From positions 34,837 to 98,836 of the forward strand of contig JAISHO010000011.1 of NCBI GenBank assembly GCA_031262485.1: a stretch of DNA of 64,000 nt, read 5' to 3'. Shown piece after piece: positions 9,918-19,791 of the stretch. The position numbers were made by a program, and so were the translations under genes. The DNA is from Propionibacteriaceae bacterium. GTDB taxonomy: Bacteria; Actinomycetota; Actinomycetes; Propionibacteriales; Propionibacteriaceae. The notes below the pieces were generated by a model. It was given only the letters and a program-made list of their open reading frames with translations. It made no database searches and had not been told where the DNA came from. Every line of letters starts with the position of its first letter. The first letter of the stretch is position 1.

Positions 9918-10919
9918 ATGTCCACTCATAGCAATTATATTTCCTCTTCGGGCGCTCGTCGCGGCCGTGGAATCGTCGCCGGCGCGATCGTCGCGTCGCT
10001 CGCACTCGCGTTGACGGGCTGCGGCGGCACGTCGTCTACGGAGCCGGCCCCCGACATCACCTTGCCGGCGGAGGTGGTCGACGGGTTCACCGTGCCGGCG
10101 GCCTCCGACAAGGGCGGGGAGGACAATCCCGTCCGCATCGGCGTCGTCGGGGCCTCCAACCCGCAGTTCCAGGTGCTTCAGGACGCCGCGCTGGCGGAGG
10201 GAATCCACCTCGAGTATCAGGATTTCACCGACTACGCCCAGCCCAATCCTGCCTTGTCAGCGGGTGAGTTGGACCTCAACCAGTTCCAACACATCATCTA
10301 TTTAGCCCAGTACAACATCGACGCCGGTGACGACCTCGTGCCGATCGGCGCGACGGCGATCTACCCGATCGGGCTGTATTCGAAGGAGTACACCTCACCG
10401 GCCACAATCCCCGACGGCGCCACGATCGTCGTGCCGGACGACCAGACGAACCAGGCCCGCGGGCTCCAGGTCTTACAGTCGGCCGGGCTCATCCAGATCC
10501 ACTCCGGGGCGTCGCCTCTGTTCTCCCAGGTCTCCGACATCGACGAGGCGGCCTCGCGGGTCACAGTGACAGCGGTCGCAGCCGATCAGACGGCCCGCTC
10601 GCTCGACGATCCGTCGATCGCCGGCGCCATCATCAACAACGACTACATCACCCAGGCGGGGTTGTCGGCCCACGACGCCATCGCCCAGGACGATCCGGAT
10701 TCCTCCGCAGCGGCTCCCTTCATCAACATTTGGGTCTCCCGCCCCGACGAGGCGGATTCGCCGGTCTACGCCGAGATCATCCGCTTGGCCCACTCGAAGG
10801 AGTGGAGCGACGCCCTGCAAGAGAACTCCGATGGCACCGCCGTCCTCATCGACCAGACTCCGGCCCAGTTGCAGGCCACCTTGGACGATGTCGAGCAACA
10901 GCTTCGCGACAACGCCTGA
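9918..10919 (+). CDS. metQ: Methionine ABC transporter substrate-binding lipoprotein
   Basis: Lipobox LALTGCGG; NPVRIGVVGASNPQFQVLQDAALAEGIHLEYQDFTDYAQPNPALSAGELDLNQFQHIIYL typical NlpA/MetQ; followed by ATPase and permease. Confidence 0.88.
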   Translation: MSTHSNYISSSGARRGRGIVAGAIVASLALALTGCGGTSSTEPAPDITLPAEVVDGFTVPAASDKGGEDNPVRIGVVGASNPQFQVLQDAALAEGIHLEYQDFTDYAQPNPALSAGELDLNQFQHIIYLAQYNIDAGDDLVPIGATAIYPIGLYSKEYTSPATIPDGATIVVPDDQTNQARGLQVLQSAGLIQIHSGASPLFSQVSDIDEAASRVTVTAVAADQTARSLDDPSIAGAIINNDYITQAGLSAHDAIAQDDPDSSAAAPFINIWVSRPDEADSPVYAEIIRLAHSKEWSDALQENSDGTAVLIDQTPAQLQATLDDVEQQLRDNA

Positions 10920-10931
10920 GAGACTGCAGCG

Positions 10932-12314
10932 ATGAGCACTCCCACTGTTGACCGGGCGCCGGGGCCTCCCTCATCGGAGGCCCCCGCCGCCGGGCGTCAC
11001 ACGGACGAGGCGACCACGGCCGAGCCGATCGTCCGCTTCGACCACGTTCACAAGACCTTCCACACGAAGTTGAGCGACGTCCACGCCGTCGACGATGTCA
11101 GCCTCACCGTTGAGAGCGGGGAGGTCTTCGGCGTCATCGGGTACTCCGGGGCGGGCAAGTCGACGCTCGTGCGCCTCATCAACGCGCTCGAGATGGCCGA
11201 CGAGGGAGAGATCGTCGTCAACGGGGTCACCGTGCTCAGCGGTGACGGACGGCGCATCTCGGAGAAGGAGTTGCGCCGGTTGCGCGGTGAGATCGGCATG
11301 ATCTTCCAACAGTTCAACTTGTTCTCCGCTAAGACGGTCGAGGCGAACGTCGATTATCCGCTCCGGCTGGCCGGGTGGCCGAAGGAGAAGCGTCGCACGC
11401 GGGCGCTCGACCTGCTCGACTTCGTCGGTTTGTCAGACAAAGCGGGGGCGTACCCATCGCAGTTGTCCGGCGGGCAGAAGCAGCGCGTCGGGATCGCCCG
11501 GGCACTGGCGGCGTCGCCCCGTCTCCTCCTGGCAGACGAAGCGACGAGCGCGCTCGACCCGGAGACGACGCGCGACGTCCTCGACCTGCTGCGTCGCGTC
11601 AACCGGGAACTCGGCGTCACCATCGTCCTCATCACCCATGAGATGTCGGTCGTGCGGCACATTTGCGACCGGGTCGCCGTCATGGAAGGGGGCCACGTCG
11701 TCGAGACGGGTCCCGTCTACGACGTGTTCGCCCACCCCCGGCGTGGGATCACCCGACGCTTCATTCAAGCGACGTTGCGCGACCGGCCGCGGCGCGCCAC
11801 CGCCGCCCGGCTCCATGATCGCCACCCCGGCCGGCTGGCCATCGCCTCGATCGTCGACACCGGCGGCGAGACGGCGGTCAACCTCGCCTCCGTCGCCGCT
11901 CACCAGGGGTTGACGACCGATGTCGTCCACGGCTCCATCGGGGAGGTCTCCGGGCGACCCTTCGGCAACGTCGTCGTCGAGATCGGATCCGTCGGAGGGA
12001 ACACCGGGACGGTCGACGAGGGCGCCGTCGAGGCCTTCTTCGCCGAGTTGCGCTCCCTCGGCAGCGAGGTGACCGATCTCGGAACCGCCGACGCCCCCTT
12101 GGACGACCCCCGCTGGGCGGACACCGAACCGCTCACCGGCGACGACGGCTCACTCAAGAGTCTCCTGGCCTCACGCCGACCGGGCGCCGGAGAGGCGGGC
12201 GGTGACGGGTTGGATGAGCCCCCGCTCGAGGTGTCGCCCACCGCGCCCACGTCATCGTCAAACGGATCATCCGCCGACATCTCTCCTACGACCGATGAGG
12301 AGGCCGGACGATGA
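10932..12314 (+). CDS. metN: Methionine ABC transporter ATP-binding protein (with NIL-like C-terminal domain and extension)
   Basis: Walker A GYSGAGKST, signature LSGGQKQRVGIARAL, Walker B LLADEATSALDPETT; gene order metQ-N-I. Confidence 0.9.
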   Translation: MSTPTVDRAPGPPSSEAPAAGRHTDEATTAEPIVRFDHVHKTFHTKLSDVHAVDDVSLTVESGEVFGVIGYSGAGKSTLVRLINALEMADEGEIVVNGVTVLSGDGRRISEKELRRLRGEIGMIFQQFNLFSAKTVEANVDYPLRLAGWPKEKRRTRALDLLDFVGLSDKAGAYPSQLSGGQKQRVGIARALAASPRLLLADEATSALDPETTRDVLDLLRRVNRELGVTIVLITHEMSVVRHICDRVAVMEGGHVVETGPVYDVFAHPRRGITRRFIQATLRDRPRRATAARLHDRHPGRLAIASIVDTGGETAVNLASVAAHQGLTTDVVHGSIGEVSGRPFGNVVVEIGSVGGNTGTVDEGAVEAFFAELRSLGSEVTDLGTADAPLDDPRWADTEPLTGDDGSLKSLLASRRPGAGEAGGDGLDEPPLEVSPTAPTSSSNGSSADISPTTDEEAGR

Positions 12315-13000
12315 ACTTCGCCGTGCTCCCGCTCAAAAACGAGTGGAACGATTGGCTGACCGAGACCTTCTGGACCTCGCTGGGCCAAACCCTCACCATG
12401 GTGGCCGCCACCCTCCTCATCGGCGGCACCCTCGGCCTTCTCCTTGGCATGGCCCTGTTCGCCACCCGCCGCGGCGGACTCATGGACCATCGCGTCATCT
12501 ACACGGTGCTCTCCGTCATCGTCAACATCATCCGCCCGATCCCCTTCGTCATCTTCATCACGGCGATCCGGCCCGTCACCCAAGCGGTCATGGGCGGCTA
12601 CATCGGCACGATCCCGGCGATCTTCCCCATGGTCATCGTCTGCTCGGTGGCGACCTCCCGACTCGTCGAGCAATCCCTGGTCGCGACCGATCCCGGCGTC
12701 ATCGAAGCGGCCCGCGCCATGGGCGCCTCCCGGTTGCACATCCTCTTCCGCATCCTCGTGCCCGAGGCCCTCGCCCCGCTCATCCTCGGCTACACCTTCC
12801 TCTTCGTCGGCGTCCTCGACCTGTCCGCCATGGCTGGCGCCGTCAGCGGCGGCGGTCTCGGTCAATTCGCCATCTCCGACGGGTATCGCAAGTTCAACGA
12901 CCTCGTCACCCTCGTCTCCGTCATCGTCATGATCGTCCTCGTCCAACTCGTCCAGGTGATCGGGAACGCGGCCGCCCACCGCATCCTCAAGCGGCGGTGA
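12311..13000 (+). CDS. metI: Methionine ABC transporter permease
   Basis: WTSLGQTLTMVAATLLIGGTLGLLLGMALF...EAARAMGASRLHILFRILVPEALAPLILG; overlaps metN stop. Confidence 0.9.
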   Translation: MNFAVLPLKNEWNDWLTETFWTSLGQTLTMVAATLLIGGTLGLLLGMALFATRRGGLMDHRVIYTVLSVIVNIIRPIPFVIFITAIRPVTQAVMGGYIGTIPAIFPMVIVCSVATSRLVEQSLVATDPGVIEAARAMGASRLHILFRILVPEALAPLILGYTFLFVGVLDLSAMAGAVSGGGLGQFAISDGYRKFNDLVTLVSVIVMIVLVQLVQVIGNAAAHRILKRR

Positions 13001-13157
13001 CATTCGCGGACCTCGGCCGGCGGTGGCGCCGATCGTTGCCGCGGCGCCTCGCTGTGCACACGATCGGCTCGCGAACTTGAGGTTCCTTGACACTGCTGCC
13101 CGATCTAATGGCCACCCTGCGGTTGAGTAGCGCTCTCGCCTCACGAGAGAAACACGG

Positions 13158-14927
13158 TCACCCATTGACGATGGGTATATCGGTGAGGCGAAAGTGCGTG
13201 TTCGCGTGTCTCGCCTGGAGGGTGACGGTGTTCGCCCCGGGGATGTCCGGGTAGATGGCGATGTAGGTCGCGGGGTTGTCGGGTGCGAGCCAACGGGTCG
13301 TCAGGAGATCAGCCGCCCCGGTCCAGAAATCACCTGATAACACTGAACGATTATTTTCATCACGGAGGAGGAGGGAGCGCAAGGGATAATGCTTCATTGT
13401 CCCTGAGACGATCACGGGGTTGAACCCGAGCATGACAACGTTGTAGTAAGAGGGTTCCCATTCGATGATTTCCCCGATGTCGGCGATACCGCCGAGGAGC
13501 GCCCCCGTGTCGACGACGTTGGCCGTGACTTCGACGACGAGATGGCCGTCGACCCTGGTCGCGCGCGGCGCAGATATGACAACTTCCCCGTTGCGAGTCG
13601 CCACCCCTTCGATCCCTGTCCCCGTGACTGCCTCATCGCCTAAACCAGCGGAGAGCGGAGGGAGTTCTCCGTCGCTCAACCTCACCTCTTCGCTCGTGTT
13701 CTCCGTCGTCGCCAGGACGATCTCGACACGACGATTCTGCGCCCGCCCCTCGGCTGTGTCGTTCGAAGCGATCGGGTCGGACTCCCCTCTCCCGGAGGCC
13801 TCGATCGGGTAGGTGAAGAAGCCGATCCGTTCGGACAACGCTGCGGCGACCGCGTCTGCCCTCTCCAAGGACAGCGTCGCGTTGTAGGCCTCGTCACCAT
13901 CGGAATCGGTGTGCCCGATGACCTGGATCGTTCCGCCTTCTCGCCCTTCGACTTGCATGGCAGCGGCGTCGACGATGGCGTCGGCCGTCTCGGTGAGGGA
14001 TGCCGAATCGTAAGCGAAAAGGACATCGCTCGTCAGCGTGATGGTGATCTCTTCGGTCGTCTCGACGACTTGGACGGCGCCGTCGAGTTCCGTGCTGAAA
14101 GACTCGACAGTGGTCGTGGCGGCCGTGACGACCTGGGACCAGTCGACCGCCGAGGTTTCCTCGGCCACCTCCTCGGAGGCGCCCGCAGGATAGGGCGCGG
14201 GAACAGGACCATCGACGATAGGAACGTCAGGGATGTAGGCGCCTGGGAAAATCATGCCAATTTTAGTTTGCGAAACTGGTGGGGCGGCGTAGGCGCGTTG
14301 AATCCGTTCGTTCGCCGACGCCCACCCGAGTCCGAATCGGTAGCACCCAGGTCCGACGGCTTGACCTTGATCGTCGACGGCGACGAAACTCATCGTTCGC
14401 GTCGCCAGATCGAGGAGCCGGGTGGCGCCGCAATCGGCCCCGACCGGGTGGCCGTAATACGTCGGAGCGTTCATGAAGCCATCTTCGAAACCCTCGGCGG
14501 CGAGATCCTCAGGAGTCGCGACATCCCACGTAGCGATGACGAGGTCTTCGTGACGGACCAAGGGGTAGACGGTCAGGGTGAGAGTGTCGTCTTCGACGGC
14601 CACCGGGATCGTCGCTACGACGGGGAGGTCGGATGAGGTGGACCCCTCTTGATTCCCTTTCGGAGAGGGTTCATTCGTGCCGCCGATGTAGCCGTTCTCG
14701 TCGAAGAGCGGATCGTCGCCGAGGGCCTCGCCGGAGCAGGCGCCCGCCATGAGGACGAGGGCGAGCGACGCCACCATCGCCACCGCACGAGAGCGTGCCC
14801 TCGTATGAGATCGGCCCACCAGGCATCCCGAGTTCGGGTTCCCCGAGACGCCATGGGACGCCACGGGCTCCTTCTTCACCCCGCGCGCCGGCGGCGTGAC
14901 GCACACCTCGTCGACCGACATGACCAC
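13158..14927 (-). CDS. OmpA-family C-terminal domain lipoprotein
   Basis: Lipobox LVLMAGACSG; OmpA-like DVLFAYDSASLTETADAIVDAAAMQVEGREGGTIQVIGHTDSDGDEAYNATLSLERADAVAAAL...AEGRAQNRRVEIVL. True start uncertain. Confidence 0.8.
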   Translation of the reverse strand: MVMSVDEVCVTPPARGVKKEPVASHGVSGNPNSGCLVGRSHTRARSRAVAMVASLALVLMAGACSGEALGDDPLFDENGYIGGTNEPSPKGNQEGSTSSDLPVVATIPVAVEDDTLTLTVYPLVRHEDLVIATWDVATPEDLAAEGFEDGFMNAPTYYGHPVGADCGATRLLDLATRTMSFVAVDDQGQAVGPGCYRFGLGWASANERIQRAYAAPPVSQTKIGMIFPGAYIPDVPIVDGPVPAPYPAGASEEVAEETSAVDWSQVVTAATTTVESFSTELDGAVQVVETTEEITITLTSDVLFAYDSASLTETADAIVDAAAMQVEGREGGTIQVIGHTDSDGDEAYNATLSLERADAVAAALSERIGFFTYPIEASGRGESDPIASNDTAEGRAQNRRVEIVLATTENTSEEVRLSDGELPPLSAGLGDEAVTGTGIEGVATRNGEVVISAPRATRVDGHLVVEVTANVVDTGALLGGIADIGEIIEWEPSYYNVVMLGFNPVIVSGTMKHYPLRSLLLRDENNRSVLSGDFWTGAADLLTTRWLAPDNPATYIAIYPDIPGANTVTLQARHANTHFRLTDIPIVNG

Positions 14928-15275
14928 CTCCGTGAGCTTTCGTCTCTCCGGACGGCACGTTGATCATCCGGTTCACCTCACCGTAGTGTTCCCCGTCTCT
15001 CCTGTGGTCGGGATCGCCGAAGTTGTGGATGAGATTGCCAATCTGTCGGATGCTGTGGATAGGTGACATCCCTCGCGGGGTGACGTCATGGTTCAACGAG
15101 ATCACACAAGTTCGCGGGCGGGCACGCTCTCGCCGACGAACGCGAACCTCATGTCCTCACTAACCTGGCAAATCTTCTTGGGGCCTTGTCGCACCGCCAT
15201 CACCGAAGGAGGAACGGCACCATGAGCGTCCTCACCGCAATTGCATGCGATTCACATGCCATCTATGATACTTGC

Positions 15276-15527
15276 ATGACAACGTTGCAGGTCCGCGATA
15301 TTCCCGATGAGACGCGGCTCGTCCTCAAAGCCCGGGCGGCCAGGGCGGGGCAGAGTCTCTCCGAATACGTGCTCACGCTTTTGACGGCGCATGTGTCGAC
15401 ACCGACCATCGAGGAACTCAGCGAACGGATCTATGGCACTGTCGCGCTCCCCCATGTCCACTTCGACACGCTTGCCGCTCTCCACGATGCTAGAGCGGAA
15501 CGCGAAAGAGAGCTGCAAGGAGAATGA
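15276..15527 (+). CDS. FitA/VapB-like RHH antitoxin
   Basis: MTTLQVRDIPDETRLVLKARAARAGQSLSEYVLTLLTAHVSTPTIEELSERI; overlaps the downstream PIN toxin. Confidence 0.88.
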   Translation: MTTLQVRDIPDETRLVLKARAARAGQSLSEYVLTLLTAHVSTPTIEELSERIYGTVALPHVHFDTLAALHDARAERERELQGE

Positions 15528-15925
15528 CCTACGTCCTTGATGCTTCCATTCTTTCCGACTATGTCATCGGCGGCGACGTTGGGCGCAAAGCCCGTCCCTA
15601 TCTCACGAGCGCATCGCTCGACCTGCACATTCCGCACCTCTGCGTCATCGAGACGGTGTCAGCGCTCCGGGGCCTCGCCATCGGAGGGAAAATCTCCGAT
15701 GATCGGGCACGACTGGCGCTCACGAACCTCGCCGATTTCCCGGCGAAACGATGGCCACAAGATCTCCTTCTTCCCCGGATCTGGGAACTACGCGGCGCCG
15801 TGACGAGCTACGACGCGACGTATGTCGCGCTGGCCGAGGTTCTCGAAGCGACCCTGCTCACCCACGACGCACGCCTTGTGAAAGGAGCCTCGGCCATGGC
15901 GCGCTGCGAGATTCTCTTGTTATGA
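15524..15925 (+). CDS. vapC: VapC-family PIN-domain toxin
   Basis: MTYVLDASILSDYVIGGD...HIPHLCVIETVSALRGL...VTSYDATYVALAEVLEATLLTHDARLVKG; PIN acidic residues conserved. Confidence 0.92.
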   Translation: MTYVLDASILSDYVIGGDVGRKARPYLTSASLDLHIPHLCVIETVSALRGLAIGGKISDDRARLALTNLADFPAKRWPQDLLLPRIWELRGAVTSYDATYVALAEVLEATLLTHDARLVKGASAMARCEILLL

Positions 15926-15934
15926 ACCCGTGGT

Positions 15935-17584
15935 TCAGGCCCGCCCGCGTCGCCCAAGGGCGATCGTCGCGGCGCCGGCTACGAGCACAGCAGTGGCGAC
16001 GCCGGCCAAACCGAGGCCGAAGGTGGCGCCGGTGGCGGGCAGGGTGGCACTCGTCGCCGCGGCCGCCGGGGCGGGAGCCGAGACGGGAACGATCGTGGGG
16101 CTCGGCTCGGCGGGTGCGGCCACGGGCTCAGGCGAGATCGGAGCGGGTTCCGTCGTGGGAGCGGCCGGTGCGGGCTCCGGGGCAGGTTCGTCCTCGGGCG
16201 AGGGTTCCGGAACCGCCGGTTCGTCCGTGGGCTCCGGCTCCGGGTCGGTCGTCGGGCTCGGCTCCGGTTCCGGCGCGGCTGCGGGGATCGCCTCGACGGT
16301 GAGGGTGACGTCATTGGGCCGGATCGGCGAGGGGCCGATGGCGGCGCGCAGACCGGAGGCGGTGATCGTCAACGTCGGACCCTCGGACAGCGCGGTCGGC
16401 TCGCCGCCCCACGGTTCGACGGTGATCTCGCCCCAGGTGACGCCGTCGATCGTCGGCAACGTGACGTCGGTGAAGGTCACCTCGGTGGTGACGGGCAGTT
16501 CGTCGGCCCGATTGCGGCCCTCGAGGGGAACTGCGAGCGAACCCGTGCCCTGCCCGGCGAGCGAGCCATAGGAGTACACGACAGCGATCTCCGGCGCGGC
16601 CGCAGTGACGAGATCGGCCGCCTCCCCCGTGACGGCGGTTGTGACGGTGAAGCGCGCTTTGGCGACGGTCGGCGTGTAGACGGCGGTGGCGGTGTTCGCG
16701 GCCGGGTCATCCGTCACGGTGATCTCCGCCGGGGTGAAGGCGGGGTCGAAGTCGCCCCATCGGATGTTCGCGACGTCGGGCAAGGTCGACGAGGAGAAGG
16801 TGACCTTCGCGCCTACGGGGAGTTCGGCCGAGGTGGTCGGAGAACCGCCAGCGGTGATGTCGAGATACCCCACGCCGGAGTCGTCGGCCGTCTCCCACAA
16901 GTAGAGGACCTCGAACGCGGTTCCGGCTGGCACCCAGGGGGCGCCGTCGCCGGTCCCCAACTCGGGTTCCGGCTGCGCCATCGCGGCGGCGAGCGAGAAG
17001 GTCGTCATCGCCACCGGCGCGGGCTCAGCGGCGGCGAGCGCCGTCGGAGAGACCTCGAAGGGAAATGTCGCCGACGCGGAGTCTGGCGCCCCGAACGCCA
17101 ACGATCCGTCTTGGCCGAGAGGGGATCCGGCGAGGGACCACGGCGCGCCGTCCCAGCTGATGCCAGGGACGTCGGGCAGCGTCGTCGAGATCGACAACGA
17201 CGACCCTGGCAGCAAGGCGGGCGACGTGTACGTCTCACCGTCCGTCAACGTCTCCGTCACCGTCGTTTCTGTGCCGTCGGCCAGGGTGAACTCGATCCCG
17301 AGGGTGATCGCCGTCCCGGCGGGAACCTCAGCGGCGGATTCCCCGGCGAACGCGGCCGTCACCGTGAAATCCCACCCCGTCTCGGCGGCCTGAGCCGACG
17401 GCGCCGTAATCATCGACATGCTCATGAGCAAGGCGACGACGAGCCCGACGAACGGAAGCCGCCGACGCCACGGCAGAGGCGGAGCCGAGGAAGAGGGGGT
17501 GGGCATGACGGGTTCCAGCGAATCCGGTCTCCGGTTCAGCGCGATAGCCATGGGTGAGGGACACCTCCGAAAAGAAAGAAACAC
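15935..17584 (-). CDS. LPXTG-anchored surface protein with repeated DUF5979-like domains
   Basis: Signal peptide near N-terminus; repeats of the type 'FTVTTAVTGEAAD...LPTIDGVTWGE'; Pro/Glu stalk; C-terminal LPATG-hydrophobic-GRRGRA sorting signal. Confidence 0.78.
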   Translation of the reverse strand: MFLSFRRCPSPMAIALNRRPDSLEPVMPTPSSSAPPLPWRRRLPFVGLVVALLMSMSMITAPSAQAAETGWDFTVTAAFAGESAAEVPAGTAITLGIEFTLADGTETTVTETLTDGETYTSPALLPGSSLSISTTLPDVPGISWDGAPWSLAGSPLGQDGSLAFGAPDSASATFPFEVSPTALAAAEPAPVAMTTFSLAAAMAQPEPELGTGDGAPWVPAGTAFEVLYLWETADDSGVGYLDITAGGSPTTSAELPVGAKVTFSSSTLPDVANIRWGDFDPAFTPAEITVTDDPAANTATAVYTPTVAKARFTVTTAVTGEAADLVTAAAPEIAVVYSYGSLAGQGTGSLAVPLEGRNRADELPVTTEVTFTDVTLPTIDGVTWGEITVEPWGGEPTALSEGPTLTITASGLRAAIGPSPIRPNDVTLTVEAIPAAAPEPEPSPTTDPEPEPTDEPAVPEPSPEDEPAPEPAPAAPTTEPAPISPEPVAAPAEPSPTIVPVSAPAPAAAATSATLPATGATFGLGLAGVATAVLVAGAATIALGRRGRA

Positions 17585-17815
17585 CTTGCCAGGGATGGAG
17601 GATAAGGCGGGGGCAGGACAACGCGGCGACGATACGCGCCCACGTCAACCCATTCAATCTCAATCTCCGTCATCACCCTACCGGGCCATAGACAAACAGA
17701 AAACAGTTTTATGAGGTTTTCTCGTCGTCGCCCCTGCTCACATCTCATCACAGAACCCATCCGTCGTTCCACCTCATGCGTCGGGCCGTGAAAACGAGAA
17801 GGTGAGATCGTCGAG

Positions 17816-17953
17816 ACCGTCCGTGTGGGGGTGGAGACGTGACCGCCATCGACGACAAGAATGTGCTGACGGGCAGATCGTCCGTGTGGGGGTGGAGACG
17901 CGGGTTGAGGGCACGGAGACGTGAAGAGGAGAGATTCCCCCACCCCGACGACC
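17816..17953. repeat. Short repeat cluster: two direct copies at 61-bp spacing plus one degenerate inverted copy
   Basis: Identical 22-mer CGTCCGTGTGGGGGTGGAGACG at 17818 and 17879; CCCCCACCCCGACGA at about 17936 is a 13/15 match to the reverse complement (CCCCCACACGGACGA). Confidence 0.6.
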
Positions 17954-18124
17954 ATCGGCGGCGACCTTCACCAGGCCGCTCACCGTGTGACTCAATCCCG
18001 ATCCATGGAAAGACCGCCGACGCCTCGCGCCAGTGCGATATGAACCAGTGAGATATGAAAGGGGCCGCCCGCCCCCGCTCGTCGACCGTCACACCCGCCC
18101 CGGGCGCGGCCCGGACACCCCGAA

Positions 18125-18150
18125 GGGGCCACCCGTCGCCGGATGGCCCC
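18125..18150 (-). terminator. Hairpin downstream of the Rpf-like gene
   Basis: GGGGCCA-CCCGTCGCCGGA-TGGCCCC, 7-bp perfect stem just past the 18174 stop. Confidence 0.5.
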
Positions 18151-18173
18151 TCCTTGTGGTGATGAATGGATGA

Positions 18174-19358
18174 TCAGATGATGCCGATCCGGTAGGCGCA
18201 CTCCCATTGGCCCCAGCCGTAACGGGCTTGGAGCATCTGGGCCCGCATGTTCTGCTCGTCGACGGAGGCGTCGGCCGGGTTGCCGGAGCCGCCGACCCCG
18301 CGCCAGGTGGACAACGAGAACTGGTAGAGCCCGTAGTAGCCGGCCGGGTTGACGGCGCGCGGGTTGCCGCTCGACTCGCACATGGCGATCTGGCGCCACG
18401 TCTCGCTCGGGTACCAGACCGAGCCGGAGCTGACGGCGCCGGAGGAGTTGGACGAGCTCGACGAGGACGAACCGCTGGACGAGGAGGACGAGGACGAACT
18501 GCTCGAGCTCGACGAGCTGGACGAGGAGGCCGCCGGGCGCTCCTTCGTGCCGTTGAGGGTGACTTCGGCCACCGGTTCGCGTGTCACCTGTTCGCCGGTG
18601 ACGGCTTCGCTGACGAGGGCGCCGTCGTGGAAGGTCTGCAGGATCGTCTCTTGCTTGACGCCGTTGACGCCCTCTTGCTCGACCTCGGTGTCGCCCTCAT
18701 AAAGGCTGTCGTCGTCCTTCGTCTGCTCGGCGAAGGGGATCTCGACGTCGCGGGTGATCGTCGCCGTCGTCACCCGGACCAGCTGGATGGCCAGGCCGTT
18801 GGAGACGGGCGTGTCCGCGGCGGGGTTAATGATGTCGTCGGCGTCCCACGTCAGCCCAGCCAGCTTGAGCGCGTCGCCGACGGTGTCATAGGCGTGGAGG
18901 GGGCGGGCTTGGCCGTCCGCGGTGATGGTGACGTCTTTGCCGGTGTCGACGGTTAGGTCGATGCCCTCGCGGGGGACGACGACGTCCTCGTCTTCGGAGA
19001 CGACGGCCTCGGCCGCGTCGACGCCGAGGTGGTCGAGCACCCCGCCGACCGTCCGTTCGGTCGTCCAGAACTCGCCGTGCTCCCCGTTGAGGGTCAAATC
19101 GATGAGTCGGCCGTATTCGACGACGATGTTCGTGCCATCGGAGACGACGGTGCGCAGATCCGGCGTCACCTCGTCGTGGGCCCGCAAGGTGACCCCTTCA
19201 TCGGTGAGAATCTCGGCGACCGACCCGTAGAGGACGGACACCTGTTTCGATTCCCCGTCGATCGTCACCGTGACGTCGCGCCCGATCGTGCCGATTCCGG
19301 ATCCGGCCAGCCCCATCCCGAGGAGGGCGCTGACGACGAAGTAGGGAACGGTCTTCAT
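18174..19358 (-). CDS. rpfB: Resuscitation-promoting factor-like protein (DUF348 + G5 + poly-Ser linker + transglycosylase-like domain)
   Basis: DVTVTIDGESKQVSVLYGSVAEILTDEGV (DUF348 repeats), G5-like TEVEQEGVNGVKQETILQTFHDGALVSEAVTGEQVTREPV, C-terminal TWRQIAMCESSGNPRAVNPAGYYGLYQFSLSTWRGVGGSGNP...QARYGWGQWECA. Confidence 0.88.
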   Translation of the reverse strand: MKTVPYFVVSALLGMGLAGSGIGTIGRDVTVTIDGESKQVSVLYGSVAEILTDEGVTLRAHDEVTPDLRTVVSDGTNIVVEYGRLIDLTLNGEHGEFWTTERTVGGVLDHLGVDAAEAVVSEDEDVVVPREGIDLTVDTGKDVTITADGQARPLHAYDTVGDALKLAGLTWDADDIINPAADTPVSNGLAIQLVRVTTATITRDVEIPFAEQTKDDDSLYEGDTEVEQEGVNGVKQETILQTFHDGALVSEAVTGEQVTREPVAEVTLNGTKERPAASSSSSSSSSSSSSSSSSSGSSSSSSSNSSGAVSSGSVWYPSETWRQIAMCESSGNPRAVNPAGYYGLYQFSLSTWRGVGGSGNPADASVDEQNMRAQMLQARYGWGQWECAYRIGII

Positions 19359-19581
19359 ACAAAAACCCCGCTAGTAATGTCTGTTCTTTATGTCTGTGGT
19401 GTTTGCCCGGTTCTCCCGGTTCCCGTCCGCGCCCCATCCGAGGGGTCCGCAGTCCGGTGAATTAACAAACGTTTCTCATACGTTTATTGCGATGATGTCA
19501 CGCTACCGCGCTTATCAGAAAATACCAAAAGGATCCTGAGAAAATCTCATAATATGGCCCTGACTGCGTCTTTCACTCGCG

Positions 19582-19791
19582 TCAGGCTTCTGCGACGGTG
19601 TAGTCGCCCGCCTCGTCGACAGCGGCCGCGACCGCTTCGAAGGCCAGGGGCGCCTGGGCCGTCACCGTCATCTCGCCGCTGAGAGCGACCGCGACCGAGG
19701 TGACGCCGGGGATGGCCTCGACTTCCTCCGTCACATGGGCGACGCAGTGGACACAGGTCATCCCGGAGACGATATAACGCTGTTCGGACAT
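19582..19791 (-). CDS. Heavy-metal-associated (HMA) copper chaperone-like protein
   Basis: MSEQRYIVSGMTCVHCVAHVTEEVEAIPGVTSVAVALSGEMTVTAQAPL; GMTCxxC motif. Start at 19791. Confidence 0.88.
   Translation of the reverse strand: MSEQRYIVSGMTCVHCVAHVTEEVEAIPGVTSVAVALSGEMTVTAQAPLAFEAVAAAVDEAGDYTVAEA

Noticed and set aside
11900-13165. 421-aa minus-strand D/E/G-rich ORF
   Set aside because: Antisense to metN/metI; low-complexity shadow translation.
19359-19580. Possible ydaO-type (c-di-AMP) riboswitch upstream of the rpf-like gene
   Set aside because: Known upstream of some actinobacterial rpf genes, but I could not recognise the consensus blocks in this ~200-nt leader; a covariance-model search would be needed.
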